Source of the DNA: JBEHWX01 sp048498995
Lineage (GTDB): Bacteria > Bacteroidota > Ignavibacteria > OLB7
Direction of reading: 5' to 3'
Assembly (NCBI GenBank): GCA_048498995.1
Contig: JBEHWX010000005.1
Span: forward strand, 42,014-106,013
Length of the DNA stretch: 64,000 nt
In this document: one piece after another, positions 9,339 to 17,329 of the stretch
How positions within the stretch are numbered: position 1 is the first letter of the stretch
How the letters are laid out: the number at the start of each line of letters is the position of its first letter
Notes under the pieces: generated by a model
Seen by the model: only the letters and a program-made list of their open reading frames with translations
Database searches by the model: none
What the model was told of the DNA's origin: nothing
Position numbers and translations under genes: made by a program

Positions 9339-10652
9339 ATGTCATCTTCAGTCCTCTCCATCTCCCCCGTCGAGAAGTTTTCCTGGGCGGGACGCCTTCC
9401 CGGCGACCCCGCCGTGGCGCAGACCGCGATCGCGGGCGCCTTGGCCTCGCCCGGCCCCTCCCTGCTCCGGAATCTCCCGGAGGGGGACGCCGATACCGAG
9501 ATCATGCTCCGCGCGGCGGCCGATCTCGGCTGCCACGTCGAGCGCGACGGAACCACGCTCCGGCTCACGCCTCCGGCCGACGGGCTCCGGGAGCCATCGG
9601 CGCCGATCGACCTCGGCAACGCCGGCTACCCGCTCCGCCTCCTGATCGGCCTGCTCGCCGCTCAGCCGTTCCGCAGCCGCCTCATCCCCGGACACCCGCT
9701 GAACAAGCGGAACATCGAGCGGGTGCTCGAGCCGCTCCGGACGATCGGCGCGGAACTGACCAGCAGCGACCGGGGAACGCCCCCGGTGAACATCTTCCCC
9801 GGCCATATCGTGGGAGGGCGCGTGGATCTGCCGATCCCGAATGCCTGGGTGAAGGCCTCCCTCCTGGCCGCGGCGGCCGCCGCCGGCGTGGAGCTGACCG
9901 TGAGCGAGCCCCTTCCCTCGCGCGATTACGCCGAGCGGATCCTCGGCGCCGATCGCGAGCCGGCCGACCGTTATCTGACACGTACCCATCCCCGAACGCC
10001 GGCCCCGCTCGACTGGACGCTCCCCTCCGATTCGGTTCTGGCCGATCATCTGACGGCGATCGCCCTCCTCGGCCACGGCTCCGCCGTCACGATCGAGGAT
10101 CGGGTGCTCACCCCGATCGATACGCGGCTGCTCGGCATGCTGGAATCCACCGCGGACGCGCTGGAGCTCCGCGCCGGAAGCGCCGAGACGCCCCTGCCGA
10201 CCGGACGCCTCCAGACCGCCTGGACGCTGCTGAACGAGCAAATCGAGCTGGACGCGCGGACCATGCCCGGCATCGAGGCGGAGCTTCCGCTGCTGGCGGT
10301 GCTGGTCGGCTGCGGCGGCGGATCGCTCAAGGTGGTCGGGGCAATAAACATGCGCCAGCAGCTCTGCGACCGCATTTCGGCGATCGTCGACAACCTGGCG
10401 TTCTTCGGCATCGACACCGAGGAGTACGACGACGGGTTCCGCGTCACCTCGACCGGTAAGGTCACCGGCGGCGTCGAGCTCAGCGGCTACGACGACCCGG
10501 TGATCGCCGCGGCGATGATCGTCCTCTCGGCCGCCGCCGACGCCCCCTCGCTCCTGTTCGACGTGCCGGAGGACTCCCGCATAGCCAGCCTGGTGGCGCT
10601 CCTCGGCGCGCACGTCCGTCCCCTGGCCCCGGAGGAGCTGGAGGAGGGGTGA
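9339..10652 (+). CDS. EPSP-synthase-like (AroA family) protein lacking catalytic residues
   Basis: 437 residues with the two-domain enolpyruvyl-transferase fold signatures along its whole length: GRLPGDP at the N-terminus, LGNAGYPLRLLIGLLA (~100), KRNIERVLEPL (~130), SRDYAERILGA (~195), and ELPLLAVLVG (~315). Authentic EPSP synthases use a Lys-Ser pair just after the PGD motif, a catalytic Asp in the 'IDEIP' motif, and a Glu in 'KESDR'. Here the first motif reads GDPAVAQ with no Lys-Ser, the Asp is Ala314 (GIEAELP), and the Glu is Leu342 (RQQLCDR); the 'SAQ' motif has become NAW, and the 'DHR' Arg has become Val (GYDDPV). I infer that it cannot make EPSP by the known mechanism. It may be a repurposed family member or a structural or regulatory paralogue. 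The ATG at 9339 was chosen because similarity begins just after it. No shikimate gene is adjacent. Confidence 0.75.
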   Translation: MSSSVLSISPVEKFSWAGRLPGDPAVAQTAIAGALASPGPSLLRNLPEGDADTEIMLRAAADLGCHVERDGTTLRLTPPADGLREPSAPIDLGNAGYPLRLLIGLLAAQPFRSRLIPGHPLNKRNIERVLEPLRTIGAELTSSDRGTPPVNIFPGHIVGGRVDLPIPNAWVKASLLAAAAAAGVELTVSEPLPSRDYAERILGADREPADRYLTRTHPRTPAPLDWTLPSDSVLADHLTAIALLGHGSAVTIEDRVLTPIDTRLLGMLESTADALELRAGSAETPLPTGRLQTAWTLLNEQIELDARTMPGIEAELPLLAVLVGCGGGSLKVVGAINMRQQLCDRISAIVDNLAFFGIDTEEYDDGFRVTSTGKVTGGVELSGYDDPVIAAAMIVLSAAADAPSLLFDVPEDSRIASLVALLGAHVRPLAPEELEEG

Positions 10653-10703
10653 TCTCTCCCCCGGCCGGCATCGACAACTTCAACTGCGCCTTCTTCAAAA
10701 CTC

Positions 10704-11792
10704 ATGGCTGACGTAGCTCTCAGAAACGTGGTGAAGCGGTTCGACGATGGAACCATGGCCGTCAACGGCGTCACCTTCGATCTGCCGAACGGGGAGTTCC
10801 TCGTGATCGTCGGCCCCTCCGGCTGCGGCAAGTCGACCACGCTCCGGATGATCGCCGGCCTGGAGCCGGTCAGCGACGGCCAGATCATGATCGACGGGCG
10901 CGTGGTCAACGACGTCCACCCGAAGGACCGGGATATCGCGATGGTCTTTCAGAACTACGCCCTCTATCCGCACATGTCGGTCCGGGAGAACCTGGAGTTC
11001 GGGCTGAAGATGCGTAAGACGCCGAAGGAGGAGATGAAGCGACGGGTGGAGCAGGTGGCCAGGATGCTCGAGCTGGAGGCGCTGCTGGACCGGAAGCCGA
11101 AGGCGCTCTCCGGAGGTCAGCGCCAGCGCGTGGCGCTCGGGCGGGCGATCGTCCGGAACCCGAAGGTCTTTCTCTTCGACGAGCCCCTCTCAAATCTCGA
11201 TGCCCGGCTCCGGACGCAGACCCGCGCGGAGATCCAGCGTCTGCATCACGAGCTCGGGGCCACCTCGATCTACGTGACCCACGATCAGGTGGAGGCGATG
11301 ACGATGGCCGACAAGATCGTGGTGATGAATCAGGGGAACGTGCAGCAGATAGCCCCTCCGCTGGAGCTCTACCGGAACCCGGCCAACCGCTTCGTGGCCG
11401 GCTTCATCGGCACCCCGTCGATGAACTTCGTCGAGGGGAGCGTCGAACGGGGACCGCGGGGGGCGATCTTCCGGGAATCGACACCGGACGGCGTGGCGAT
11501 TCCGCTGGAGAATCTCCCGGCCGGCATGGAGCGCGCCACCGTGATCGGCATCCGCCCGGAGCATCTGCTGCTGACCGAGGCGGGAGATCCCTTCTCGTTT
11601 CAGGCAACGGTACAGGTGGTCGAGACCCTCGGCAACCAGACGTTCATCCATGTTCCGATCGGCCGTGGCTTCATGATCGCCTCGGCCAATCCGGACCGGC
11701 ACCCGACCTACGGCGACACCGTGCACCTGCGGCTGATGCCGGAGCGGACGTTCTTCTTCGACGCCGACGGCGCGCGCCTCACCGCCGGCTGA
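10704..11792 (+). CDS. ugpC: ABC transporter ATP-binding protein, UgpC/MalK type
   Basis: 362 residues. Walker A GPSGCGKSTT (residues ~36-45), Q-loop VFQNYALYPHMSV, signature ALSGGQRQRVALGRA, Walker B VFLFDEPLSNLD and H-loop YVTHDQVEA are all present, so it should hydrolyse ATP. After the ATPase domain comes the C-terminal OB-fold/TOBE domain (~240-362: GFIGTPSMNFVEG, IGIRPEHL) that marks the carbohydrate-importer (CUT1) ATPases. These energise sugar, sugar-alcohol or glycerol-3-phosphate uptake. No permease or binding protein is encoded nearby, so it probably serves permeases encoded elsewhere, perhaps several as MsmK does. It begins 51 bp after the AroA-like gene on the same strand and may be cotranscribed with it. 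The symbol is a family label; the substrate is unknown. Confidence 0.85.
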   Translation: MADVALRNVVKRFDDGTMAVNGVTFDLPNGEFLVIVGPSGCGKSTTLRMIAGLEPVSDGQIMIDGRVVNDVHPKDRDIAMVFQNYALYPHMSVRENLEFGLKMRKTPKEEMKRRVEQVARMLELEALLDRKPKALSGGQRQRVALGRAIVRNPKVFLFDEPLSNLDARLRTQTRAEIQRLHHELGATSIYVTHDQVEAMTMADKIVVMNQGNVQQIAPPLELYRNPANRFVAGFIGTPSMNFVEGSVERGPRGAIFRESTPDGVAIPLENLPAGMERATVIGIRPEHLLLTEAGDPFSFQATVQVVETLGNQTFIHVPIGRGFMIASANPDRHPTYGDTVHLRLMPERTFFFDADGARLTAG

Positions 11793-11828
11793 GAGATCCG
11801 GCCGGCCGTTGCGCGCCACCGCGTGCGC

Positions 11829-13049
11829 TCACGAGGTCGGGTCAAGGATCCGCCCGATGAAGAGAATCGCCCCGGAATGCCGCTCCCGGATCGCGCAGAT
11901 GAAGGGACGGTTGACGACGATCGGCTCCGGGGCGGATGTCTCCACCATCCCCACGGAGGTCGCCGCGGCCGCCTCCGTCCCCTCCTCGTTCACCTCCACG
12001 AACGTCTTGTGCCGCACCTCGCCGATGAAGAGCGCCCCCTTCGGGTAGTCCCGGCTCATCCTGGTGAAGTCCGCGTCCGTCGTGAACGCCACCGCCATTC
12101 CCATCCCCATCAGCACATCGTTCAGACTCGACTCGTAGGTGAGCTTGAAGCGGGGCATCGAGATCATCGTCTCGCTCTCGCGGAGGCTCGCCAGCCAGGC
12201 GCTCCAGGTGGAGGCATCGAGCCCGGCGATCAGCGCGTCGACATCCACGCCCGGCCTCGGCAGAATGATCGTCATGCTGTACTGGCCGTCGCCGTACGGA
12301 AGGTCGACGATCTGATATCGGTCCCCCGAGGCCACCGAGAGCTTCGCGGTCTCCCCCCGCATCATCTTCACCGATGTCACGCTTCCATCCCTCAGTTTGA
12401 ACTCGCCGTCGGTGGTCAGCTTCGGATCGAAGCGGCGCGACCAGCTCCCCTTGAAGTAGATCGCGTCGATCAGATACATCACGAGATCTCCCGGAATCTG
12501 GTCCGGAACGATCGAGGGGATGCGCCCGCCGGTGGCGTCGGAGACCCATCGGTTGATCCGGGGCGAGGCCGCCGGGGATGCCATGTCGAGCGAGGTGACC
12601 GGGGCGGAGAAGAAGCGCCCGAGCCGGCCGGCGAAGCCGGTATCGACGCTCACGCCGCTCCGCGCCCAGACGGAATTGGCGATCCGGACATCGACCTTCG
12701 GGTCGATCGAGGTGAGCAGATCGATCAGGGTGCGGTAGGAGCCGTTGATCTGATCCTCGGTGAGCCCGGCCAGCTCCAGGGCGTGGGCCATCGAATCGCG
12801 CGTGGCGCCGTCGGCGCCGTTGAGGGTCATCCCGAGCGCCATCGAGACGCTCAGCGGGGAGATGAAGAGATTCTTGCCGTTCTCGGCCTCGCCGAGGCGC
12901 CGGAACAGACGGAGCCCGAATGCGTTGTCGGAGGTCACGATCGTCGACTCCTCCTTCGAGAGGGGGCGCGGCGGCACCTTCTCCGGCGCGGTCGACTGAC
13001 CACAGCCGGCAACGGCGAGGATGGCGAGGAGAATCCACCAGTTCTTCAT
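11829..13049 (-). CDS. Serpin-family protease inhibitor, predicted lipoprotein
   Basis: 406 residues. The start at 13049 gives MKNWWILLAILAVAGC, a signal peptide with a lipobox (AVAGC, Cys16), so it should be anchored in a membrane facing the periplasm or the outside. The body is a full serpin: ENGKNLFISPLSVSMALGM (~60-75), 'NRWVSDATGGRIPSIV' (~185), and the C-terminal FIGEVRHKTFVEVNEEGTEA. The reactive-centre loop runs from about residue 357 to 372. Its hinge, EEGTEAAAATS, has the small residues required for the inhibitory conformational change. By spacing, P1-P1' falls near Thr-Ser, within VGMVETSAPEP, suggesting an elastase- or subtilisin-like target; this is an inference. It likely protects the cell surface from its own or foreign serine proteases. 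It converges with the ABC ATPase, the two stops being 36 bp apart. Confidence 0.9.
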   Translation of the reverse strand: MKNWWILLAILAVAGCGQSTAPEKVPPRPLSKEESTIVTSDNAFGLRLFRRLGEAENGKNLFISPLSVSMALGMTLNGADGATRDSMAHALELAGLTEDQINGSYRTLIDLLTSIDPKVDVRIANSVWARSGVSVDTGFAGRLGRFFSAPVTSLDMASPAASPRINRWVSDATGGRIPSIVPDQIPGDLVMYLIDAIYFKGSWSRRFDPKLTTDGEFKLRDGSVTSVKMMRGETAKLSVASGDRYQIVDLPYGDGQYSMTIILPRPGVDVDALIAGLDASTWSAWLASLRESETMISMPRFKLTYESSLNDVLMGMGMAVAFTTDADFTRMSRDYPKGALFIGEVRHKTFVEVNEEGTEAAAATSVGMVETSAPEPIVVNRPFICAIRERHSGAILFIGRILDPTS

Positions 13050-13261
13050 GGTTCCGACTCCGGGCTGAATGAGGGACGGAAAGATATCGAGGCATCCTTC
13101 GAGAGCTGATGCGAAGAATGCCTGGCGCGGGATGCGCGGTCGAAGGAAAGCATATCGGAGACACGCTCCGGAATCGGATGTGACAACCGGGTGCCGCCGC
13201 CGCGTGCAACAAACCATGGCGCGCGTTGTCTTTCTCGACCGGGAGGCGGTAACTTGCCCGG

Positions 13262-14068
13262 ATGCGTGATCGATGGCTGTACAGTATCGAGCCGGAGCTT
13301 TCCGGCGCGGAGAATATGCGACGCGACGAGGCGATGGCGATCGCCACGGCGCACGACGGCATCCCCCGGATCCGGCTCTACTCCTGGCGCCCCTGGACCC
13401 TCTCGCTCGGCCACAACCAGCCGATCGACGAGGCGGCGATCGCCCGCGTGGCCGAGCGGGGCTACGAGCTGGTGCGGCGCCCCACCGGGGGGCGGGCCGT
13501 GCTCCATGCCGATGAGCTCACCTACGCCGTGACCATGCGCGCCGACGGCGCCGGCGTCCACGAAATGTACGCCCGCATCAACGCCGGACTCAAGCTCGGG
13601 CTGGAACAGCTCGGCGCGGCCGGCATCGAATTCACCAGAAGCCAGCCGGATTTCCGCGCGCACTACGCGAAGGAGGATTCGGCCAACTGCTTCAGCGCAT
13701 CGGCCCTGAGCGAGCTCACCTGGAACGGACGGAAACTGGTCGGCTCCGCGCAGCGCCGCTACGGACCGATCCTCCTCCAGCACGGCTCCCTCCTGTTCGG
13801 CGACGCGCATCTCGAAATCATCGACATCCTCTCGACCGCCGACGGCGAGCGCAGGAGCGCGCTCCGGTCGCGCCTGGCCGAGCGGACCGCGACACTCCGC
13901 CAGATTCTCGACGACCGGCTCCCCTCCTTCGACCGGATCGCCGAGGAGCTCGCGCGCGGCATCGCCGCGACGTTCGACGGGGACCTCATCCGGGGGGACG
14001 GGATCACCCCGCCGCTCGACACTCACGAACCAGAAGGAATCGACTCATGGCCGACGTCAAGAGGGTAA
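13262..14068 (+). CDS. lipM: Lipoate-protein ligase / octanoyltransferase (LplA/LipM family)
   Basis: 268 residues of the biotin/lipoate A/B ligase fold. The signature RRPTGGRAVLH is near residue 80 and the lysine motif GRKLVGSAQRR near residue 155. NCFSASALSEL (~140) places a cysteine where LipM octanoyltransferases keep their acyl-accepting Cys, which favours octanoyl-ACP transfer over ATP-dependent lipoate ligation; LplA remains possible. Either way it supplies lipoyl groups to 2-oxoacid dehydrogenases and the glycine cleavage system in the cytoplasm. Its 3' end overlaps panB by 22 bp in another frame, so the two are translationally linked. The start ATG at 13262 gives the family-typical N-terminus. 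Confidence 0.85.
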   Translation: MRDRWLYSIEPELSGAENMRRDEAMAIATAHDGIPRIRLYSWRPWTLSLGHNQPIDEAAIARVAERGYELVRRPTGGRAVLHADELTYAVTMRADGAGVHEMYARINAGLKLGLEQLGAAGIEFTRSQPDFRAHYAKEDSANCFSASALSELTWNGRKLVGSAQRRYGPILLQHGSLLFGDAHLEIIDILSTADGERRSALRSRLAERTATLRQILDDRLPSFDRIAEELARGIAATFDGDLIRGDGITPPLDTHEPEGIDSWPTSRG

Positions 14069-14853
14069 CCACGCGCACGCTCCAGGAGATGAAGGAGAAG
14101 AACGTGCGGATCACCGCGTTGACCGCTTACGATGCCCTCATCGCCCGGATCTTCGATCAGGCCGGCATCGACCTTCTCCTGGTCGGCGACTCGGTCGCCA
14201 ACGTCGTGCAGGGGCACGAGACCACCCTTCCGGTGACGCTGGACGAGATCATCTATCATACCAAGGCGGTCACGCGCGGCGTGGAGCGGGCGATGGTCAT
14301 CACCGATCTCCCCTTCATGACCTATCAGGTCAACGCCGACGAGGCGTTCCGAAATGCCGGACGGGTGATGAAGGAAACGAGCACGAGCGGCGTGAAGCTT
14401 GAGGGGGGAGTGGAGCAGGCCGAGGCGGTCAGGAGAATGACCAGCGCCGGCATTCCGGTGATGGGGCACCTGGGACTGCAGCCGCAGTCGATCCATCGCT
14501 ACGGCGGCTACCGGCCGCGCGGGTCGACGCCGGAGGAGGCCGACAAGATCTTCAACGACGCCATAGCACTCGAGGAGGCCGGCGCGTTTGCCATTGTGCT
14601 GGAGAAGATCCCGGCCGACCTTGCATCCCGTATCACCCAGGCGCTCCGGATTCCGACCGTCGGCATCGGCGCCGGCGCCGGCTGCGACGGCCAGATCCTG
14701 GTCTACGCCGATATGCTCGGCCTGACGGTGGACTTCAATCCCCGCTTCGTCCGTCGCTACGAGTCGTTCGCCGATCGCGCCCGCGACGCGGCCAGACAGT
14801 ATGCCGACGATGTCCGCGGCGGAGATTTCCCGAACGAGAACGAAAGCTACTGA
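14047..14853 (+). CDS. panB: 3-methyl-2-oxobutanoate hydroxymethyltransferase
   Basis: 268 residues, the usual length. It adds a hydroxymethyl group from methylene-tetrahydrofolate to 2-oxoisovalerate, giving ketopantoate, the first committed step of pantothenate and CoA synthesis. Metal- and substrate-binding motifs are intact: LLVGDSVANVVQGH (Asp ~45), VITDLPFMTYQ (Asp ~83), SGVKLEGG (Lys ~113) and the catalytic Glu in IVLEKIP (~180), then TVGIGAGAGCDGQILV. GAAGGA lies 8 nt before the ATG, inside the end of lipM. No panC or panD is in the window. Both panB and lipM serve acyl-carrier cofactors, which may explain their pairing. Confidence 0.97.
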   Translation: MADVKRVTTRTLQEMKEKNVRITALTAYDALIARIFDQAGIDLLLVGDSVANVVQGHETTLPVTLDEIIYHTKAVTRGVERAMVITDLPFMTYQVNADEAFRNAGRVMKETSTSGVKLEGGVEQAEAVRRMTSAGIPVMGHLGLQPQSIHRYGGYRPRGSTPEEADKIFNDAIALEEAGAFAIVLEKIPADLASRITQALRIPTVGIGAGAGCDGQILVYADMLGLTVDFNPRFVRRYESFADRARDAARQYADDVRGGDFPNENESY

Positions 14854-14888
14854 CCCCGGCCGCGGCCGGGTGTCCGAGACCAGTTGCC

Positions 14889-15314
14889 ATGATGAACAGA
14901 CGCTCGATGATATCGACCCGACGCGCCCCCTGGGCCCTCCCGGCCCTCGTGGCCGCCGCGCTCATGACGTTGTCCGGATGCAGCGACGGGGTGGTCACCA
15001 ACCCGAACGACATCGTGTTCCCCACCTCCGGCGTGAGCTATGCCCACGACGTGCAGCCGCTGTTCGACCTCTCCTGCGCCCTCAGCGGCTGCCACGACAG
15101 CTACACGCGCGCCGGCAGTCTGAGCCTGGAATCCTACTTCGACCTGTTCGAGCGTCCGGGGCTGGTGGTGCCGGGGGATTCGCTCCGGAGCCTGCTGGTG
15201 CAGGTGATCGCCGGGCGCCAGATCCACGCGGCCTACCCGATATCCCGCCTGGTGACGCCGAACCAGCAGCGTGGCGTCGCCACCTGGGTACAGGAAGGGG
15301 CCAGCAACAACTGA
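14889..15314 (+). CDS. Small lipoprotein with a c-type haem motif
   Basis: 141 residues. The signal peptide ends in LMTLSGCSDG, a lipobox, so it is a predicted lipoprotein. The mature part resembles the short 'planctomycete-type' cytochrome c domain (YAHDVQPLFDLSCALSGCHD). The haem motif is CALSGCH, that is CX4CH rather than the standard CX2CH; this spacing recurs in this Bacteroidota family but is non-canonical. The C-terminal part normally supplies a Met ligand in an 'MP' motif; here the matching stretch reads YPISRLVTPNQ, so the second axial ligand is unclear. It follows panB by 35 bp and shares its terminator. Function unknown; an electron-transfer role is plausible if haem is attached. 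Confidence 0.7.
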   Translation: MMNRRSMISTRRAPWALPALVAAALMTLSGCSDGVVTNPNDIVFPTSGVSYAHDVQPLFDLSCALSGCHDSYTRAGSLSLESYFDLFERPGLVVPGDSLRSLLVQVIAGRQIHAAYPISRLVTPNQQRGVATWVQEGASNN

Positions 15315-15366
15315 GAAGCTCCCGCTGAACAGCCCCGGCGCCGATATCCGCGCCGGATGAGAACGA

Positions 15367-15410
15367 CGACGGCGCGGCTCGATATCCTCGAACCGCGCCG
15401 TCGCTGTTAT
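15367..15410 (+). terminator. Terminator of the lipM-panB-cytochrome unit
   Basis: Stem CGACGGCGCGG (15367-15377) / CCGCGCCGTCG (15393-15403) with a further TCGA/TCGA pairing inside, followed by CTGTTATT. Confidence 0.8.
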
Positions 15411-15528
15411 TCGTGTCGTCTCATCCTCTCTCGCCGCCACATCACCCCGTCGATCACTTCCCTTCCCGCGGAGGCTCCTTCCCGCGGGCATCGCCGCGCG
15501 GAGCCGATCACTTCGAACCCGGGGAGGC

Positions 15529-16554
15529 TCAGGCGGCCGGCGTGGGAGCGGGAACGAGCTCGAAATCGGCCACGATCTCGCCGACGCGGATGTCGCGGCA
15601 GTTGTCCAGCTCCACGCGGCGGAAGCGCGCCAGCTCCTCCAGTTGCTCGGTCGAGAGGACGCCGAGCTTCTCCAGAATCCGCATCACGATCGGGGCGATC
15701 GGGGTGATGTTGCCATCCTCCATCTTCGCCACCACGCCGATCGGGCCGTGCGCCGGGCTGGTGAGGCCGACGGCGAAGATCGCCATGGCGCCACGCTTGG
15801 CGATGCCGTTCCCCCCCATCACGCGGATCAGCTCCGAATCGAAGCCCCCCTTCTCGTAGATCATCTCGGGGAAGGCCGCCACGGCGGCCAGAAGCCGCTT
15901 CGGCGCTTCCTCGCCGGCGTTGGCCCTGGCCACGAAACGGGCCAGCGCGGTGGAGAGTCCGGAAAGGGGGAGATAGTAGGTCGGCAGCGAGCAGCCATCG
16001 GTCGTGTACGGGATCGCGTCGCGCTCCACGCCGCTGTACTCGGCGATGATGTCGATGATCCACTGCTGGAGCGGATGGGCCGGATCGAGATAGCTCTCGA
16101 TGGGCCATCCCTTGGCCACGCAGACGGCGAGCATGCCGGCGTGCTTGCCGGAGCAGTTGTTGTGAAGCTGATTCGGCTTCTCGTGCGCCAGGATCAGCCG
16201 CTCGATCTCGGCCTGATCGCTCGGCGCGTGGGAGCCGCAGCGGAGGTCGTGCTCGCCGAGGCCGATCTTCTCGAGAATGCCGGTGACCGCCTCCAGGTGA
16301 TACGACGCCGCCGAATGGCTGGCGCAGCAGACGGCGAGCTCATGCTCGGTGAGCCCGAACCGGTCGGCCGCCCCGCTGACGATCACGGGAATCGCCTGGA
16401 GCATCTTGCTGGAGGAGCGGAGATAGGCCCTGTAGTGCGGATCGTCGAAGGAGTAGAGAAGATTGCCGGCCGCATCGGTCACGGCGATCGCGCCGTGATG
16501 CAGGGCGTCGACGCGGCCGCCACGATACGTCACCGCGAGAGGAGATCCTTCCAT
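15529..16554 (-). CDS. Asparaginase II (L-asparaginase, thermolabile family)
   Basis: 341 residues of the asparaginase II family typified by Rhizobium etli thermolabile L-asparaginase, which hydrolyses asparagine to aspartate and ammonia. Visible family motifs: SSSKMLQAIPVIVSGAAD (~60), CCASHSAASYHLEAV (~85), LHNNCSGKHAGML (~140, containing the conserved Ser-Gly-Lys), and GGFDSELIRVMGGNGIAKRGA (~250). No signal peptide, so cytoplasmic. The ATG at 16554 starts MEGSPLAVTYRGG, the conserved N-terminus; the frame stays open upstream but overlaps the thioesterase gene. It lies 107 bp downstream of that thioesterase and may be cotranscribed with it. Confidence 0.88.
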   Translation of the reverse strand: MEGSPLAVTYRGGRVDALHHGAIAVTDAAGNLLYSFDDPHYRAYLRSSSKMLQAIPVIVSGAADRFGLTEHELAVCCASHSAASYHLEAVTGILEKIGLGEHDLRCGSHAPSDQAEIERLILAHEKPNQLHNNCSGKHAGMLAVCVAKGWPIESYLDPAHPLQQWIIDIIAEYSGVERDAIPYTTDGCSLPTYYLPLSGLSTALARFVARANAGEEAPKRLLAAVAAFPEMIYEKGGFDSELIRVMGGNGIAKRGAMAIFAVGLTSPAHGPIGVVAKMEDGNITPIAPIVMRILEKLGVLSTEQLEELARFRRVELDNCRDIRVGEIVADFELVPAPTPAA

Positions 16555-16661
16555 GTGCGAAATGCGAATGCGATTGAGAAGATACCCGGAGCCGGTTCCT
16601 CCGGGGTCGTGGAGCGGCGGATGCTCCGCCGAATGGCCGCGGGCGTCCGGAAGCCTCCGGA

Positions 16662-17108
16662 TCAGTCGCCGCTTCCCGGCTCGGGCGTGGCGATCCGGGT
16701 GTAGCGCGCCAGCTTGTCGCGAAGGAGGTCGGGAATCGGCACCGGACGCTTGTCGGCGCGCCCCACCGTCACCTGCCGGCAGTAGCCCTCGGCCAGGACC
16801 GTGTCGGTTCCCTGTCTGACGAAGCGGAAGGAGACGGTGAAGGAGGTACGCCCCCAGTGGCTGATCCAGATGGAGATCTCCATCTGATCGTCCAGCAGCG
16901 CGGGAGAAAGGTAGTCGCAGTGATAGGAGGCGCGGATCGGGAAGCAGTCCAGCGCGGCGAAGGCCACCGAATACGGGAGGTCGATCGAACGGTACATCTC
17001 CGTTTCGGCGATCTCGAAGAAACGGATATACGCCCCGTAGTAAATGATCTGCGCCGGATCGCAGTCGATCCAGCGCACGCGCTCGGAGATTGTGAACGGC
17101 TCGCCCAT
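16662..17108 (-). CDS. Acyl-CoA thioesterase, 4HBT hotdog family
   Basis: 148 residues, a single hotdog domain of the YbgC/FadM type. The catalytic-Asp motif WIDCDPAQIIYYGAYIRFFE lies near residue 15, matching the D-x-D-x-x-G/x-V-x-x-x-x-Y pattern of 4-hydroxybenzoyl-CoA thioesterases. The central helix FEIAETEMYRS and the later strand ALLDDQMEISIWISHWG fit the family. It should hydrolyse acyl-CoA or acyl-ACP thioesters in the cytoplasm; the chain specificity cannot be read from the sequence. The ATG at 17108 (MGEPFTISERVRW) matches the family start; upstream codons in frame show no similarity. It sits between the terminator of the upstream lipoprotein gene and asparaginase. Confidence 0.85.
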   Translation of the reverse strand: MGEPFTISERVRWIDCDPAQIIYYGAYIRFFEIAETEMYRSIDLPYSVAFAALDCFPIRASYHCDYLSPALLDDQMEISIWISHWGRTSFTVSFRFVRQGTDTVLAEGYCRQVTVGRADKRPVPIPDLLRDKLARYTRIATPEPGSGD

Positions 17109-17239
17109 CGCCGAACAAACTACGAAGATCGCTCCCGCCGAGCGCCACCCCCCTTCCCCGCCGGACGTAAATCTTTGTGGTTCGGCCCGAAAACATCCTT
17201 TCCCGGCCCCGCTCGTAGCCGCTCGGGAGCGCCGGAAAC

Positions 17240-17274
17240 GACGGCGGGCTCCCCGGCATCGGGAAGCCCGCGTC
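17240..17274 (-). terminator. Terminator of the lipoprotein gene at 17330-18421
   Basis: Hairpin GACG-CGGGCT (17240-17250, one bulge) pairing with AGCCCGCGTC (17265-17274), strengthened by CCC/GGG inside. In the minus direction the stem is followed by GTTTCC. Confidence 0.6.
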
Positions 17275-17329
17275 AATCTTCGATGTGCATCCGCCGGCGC
17301 TGGAGCGCCTCTCGCGCGCGCGATCCGGA

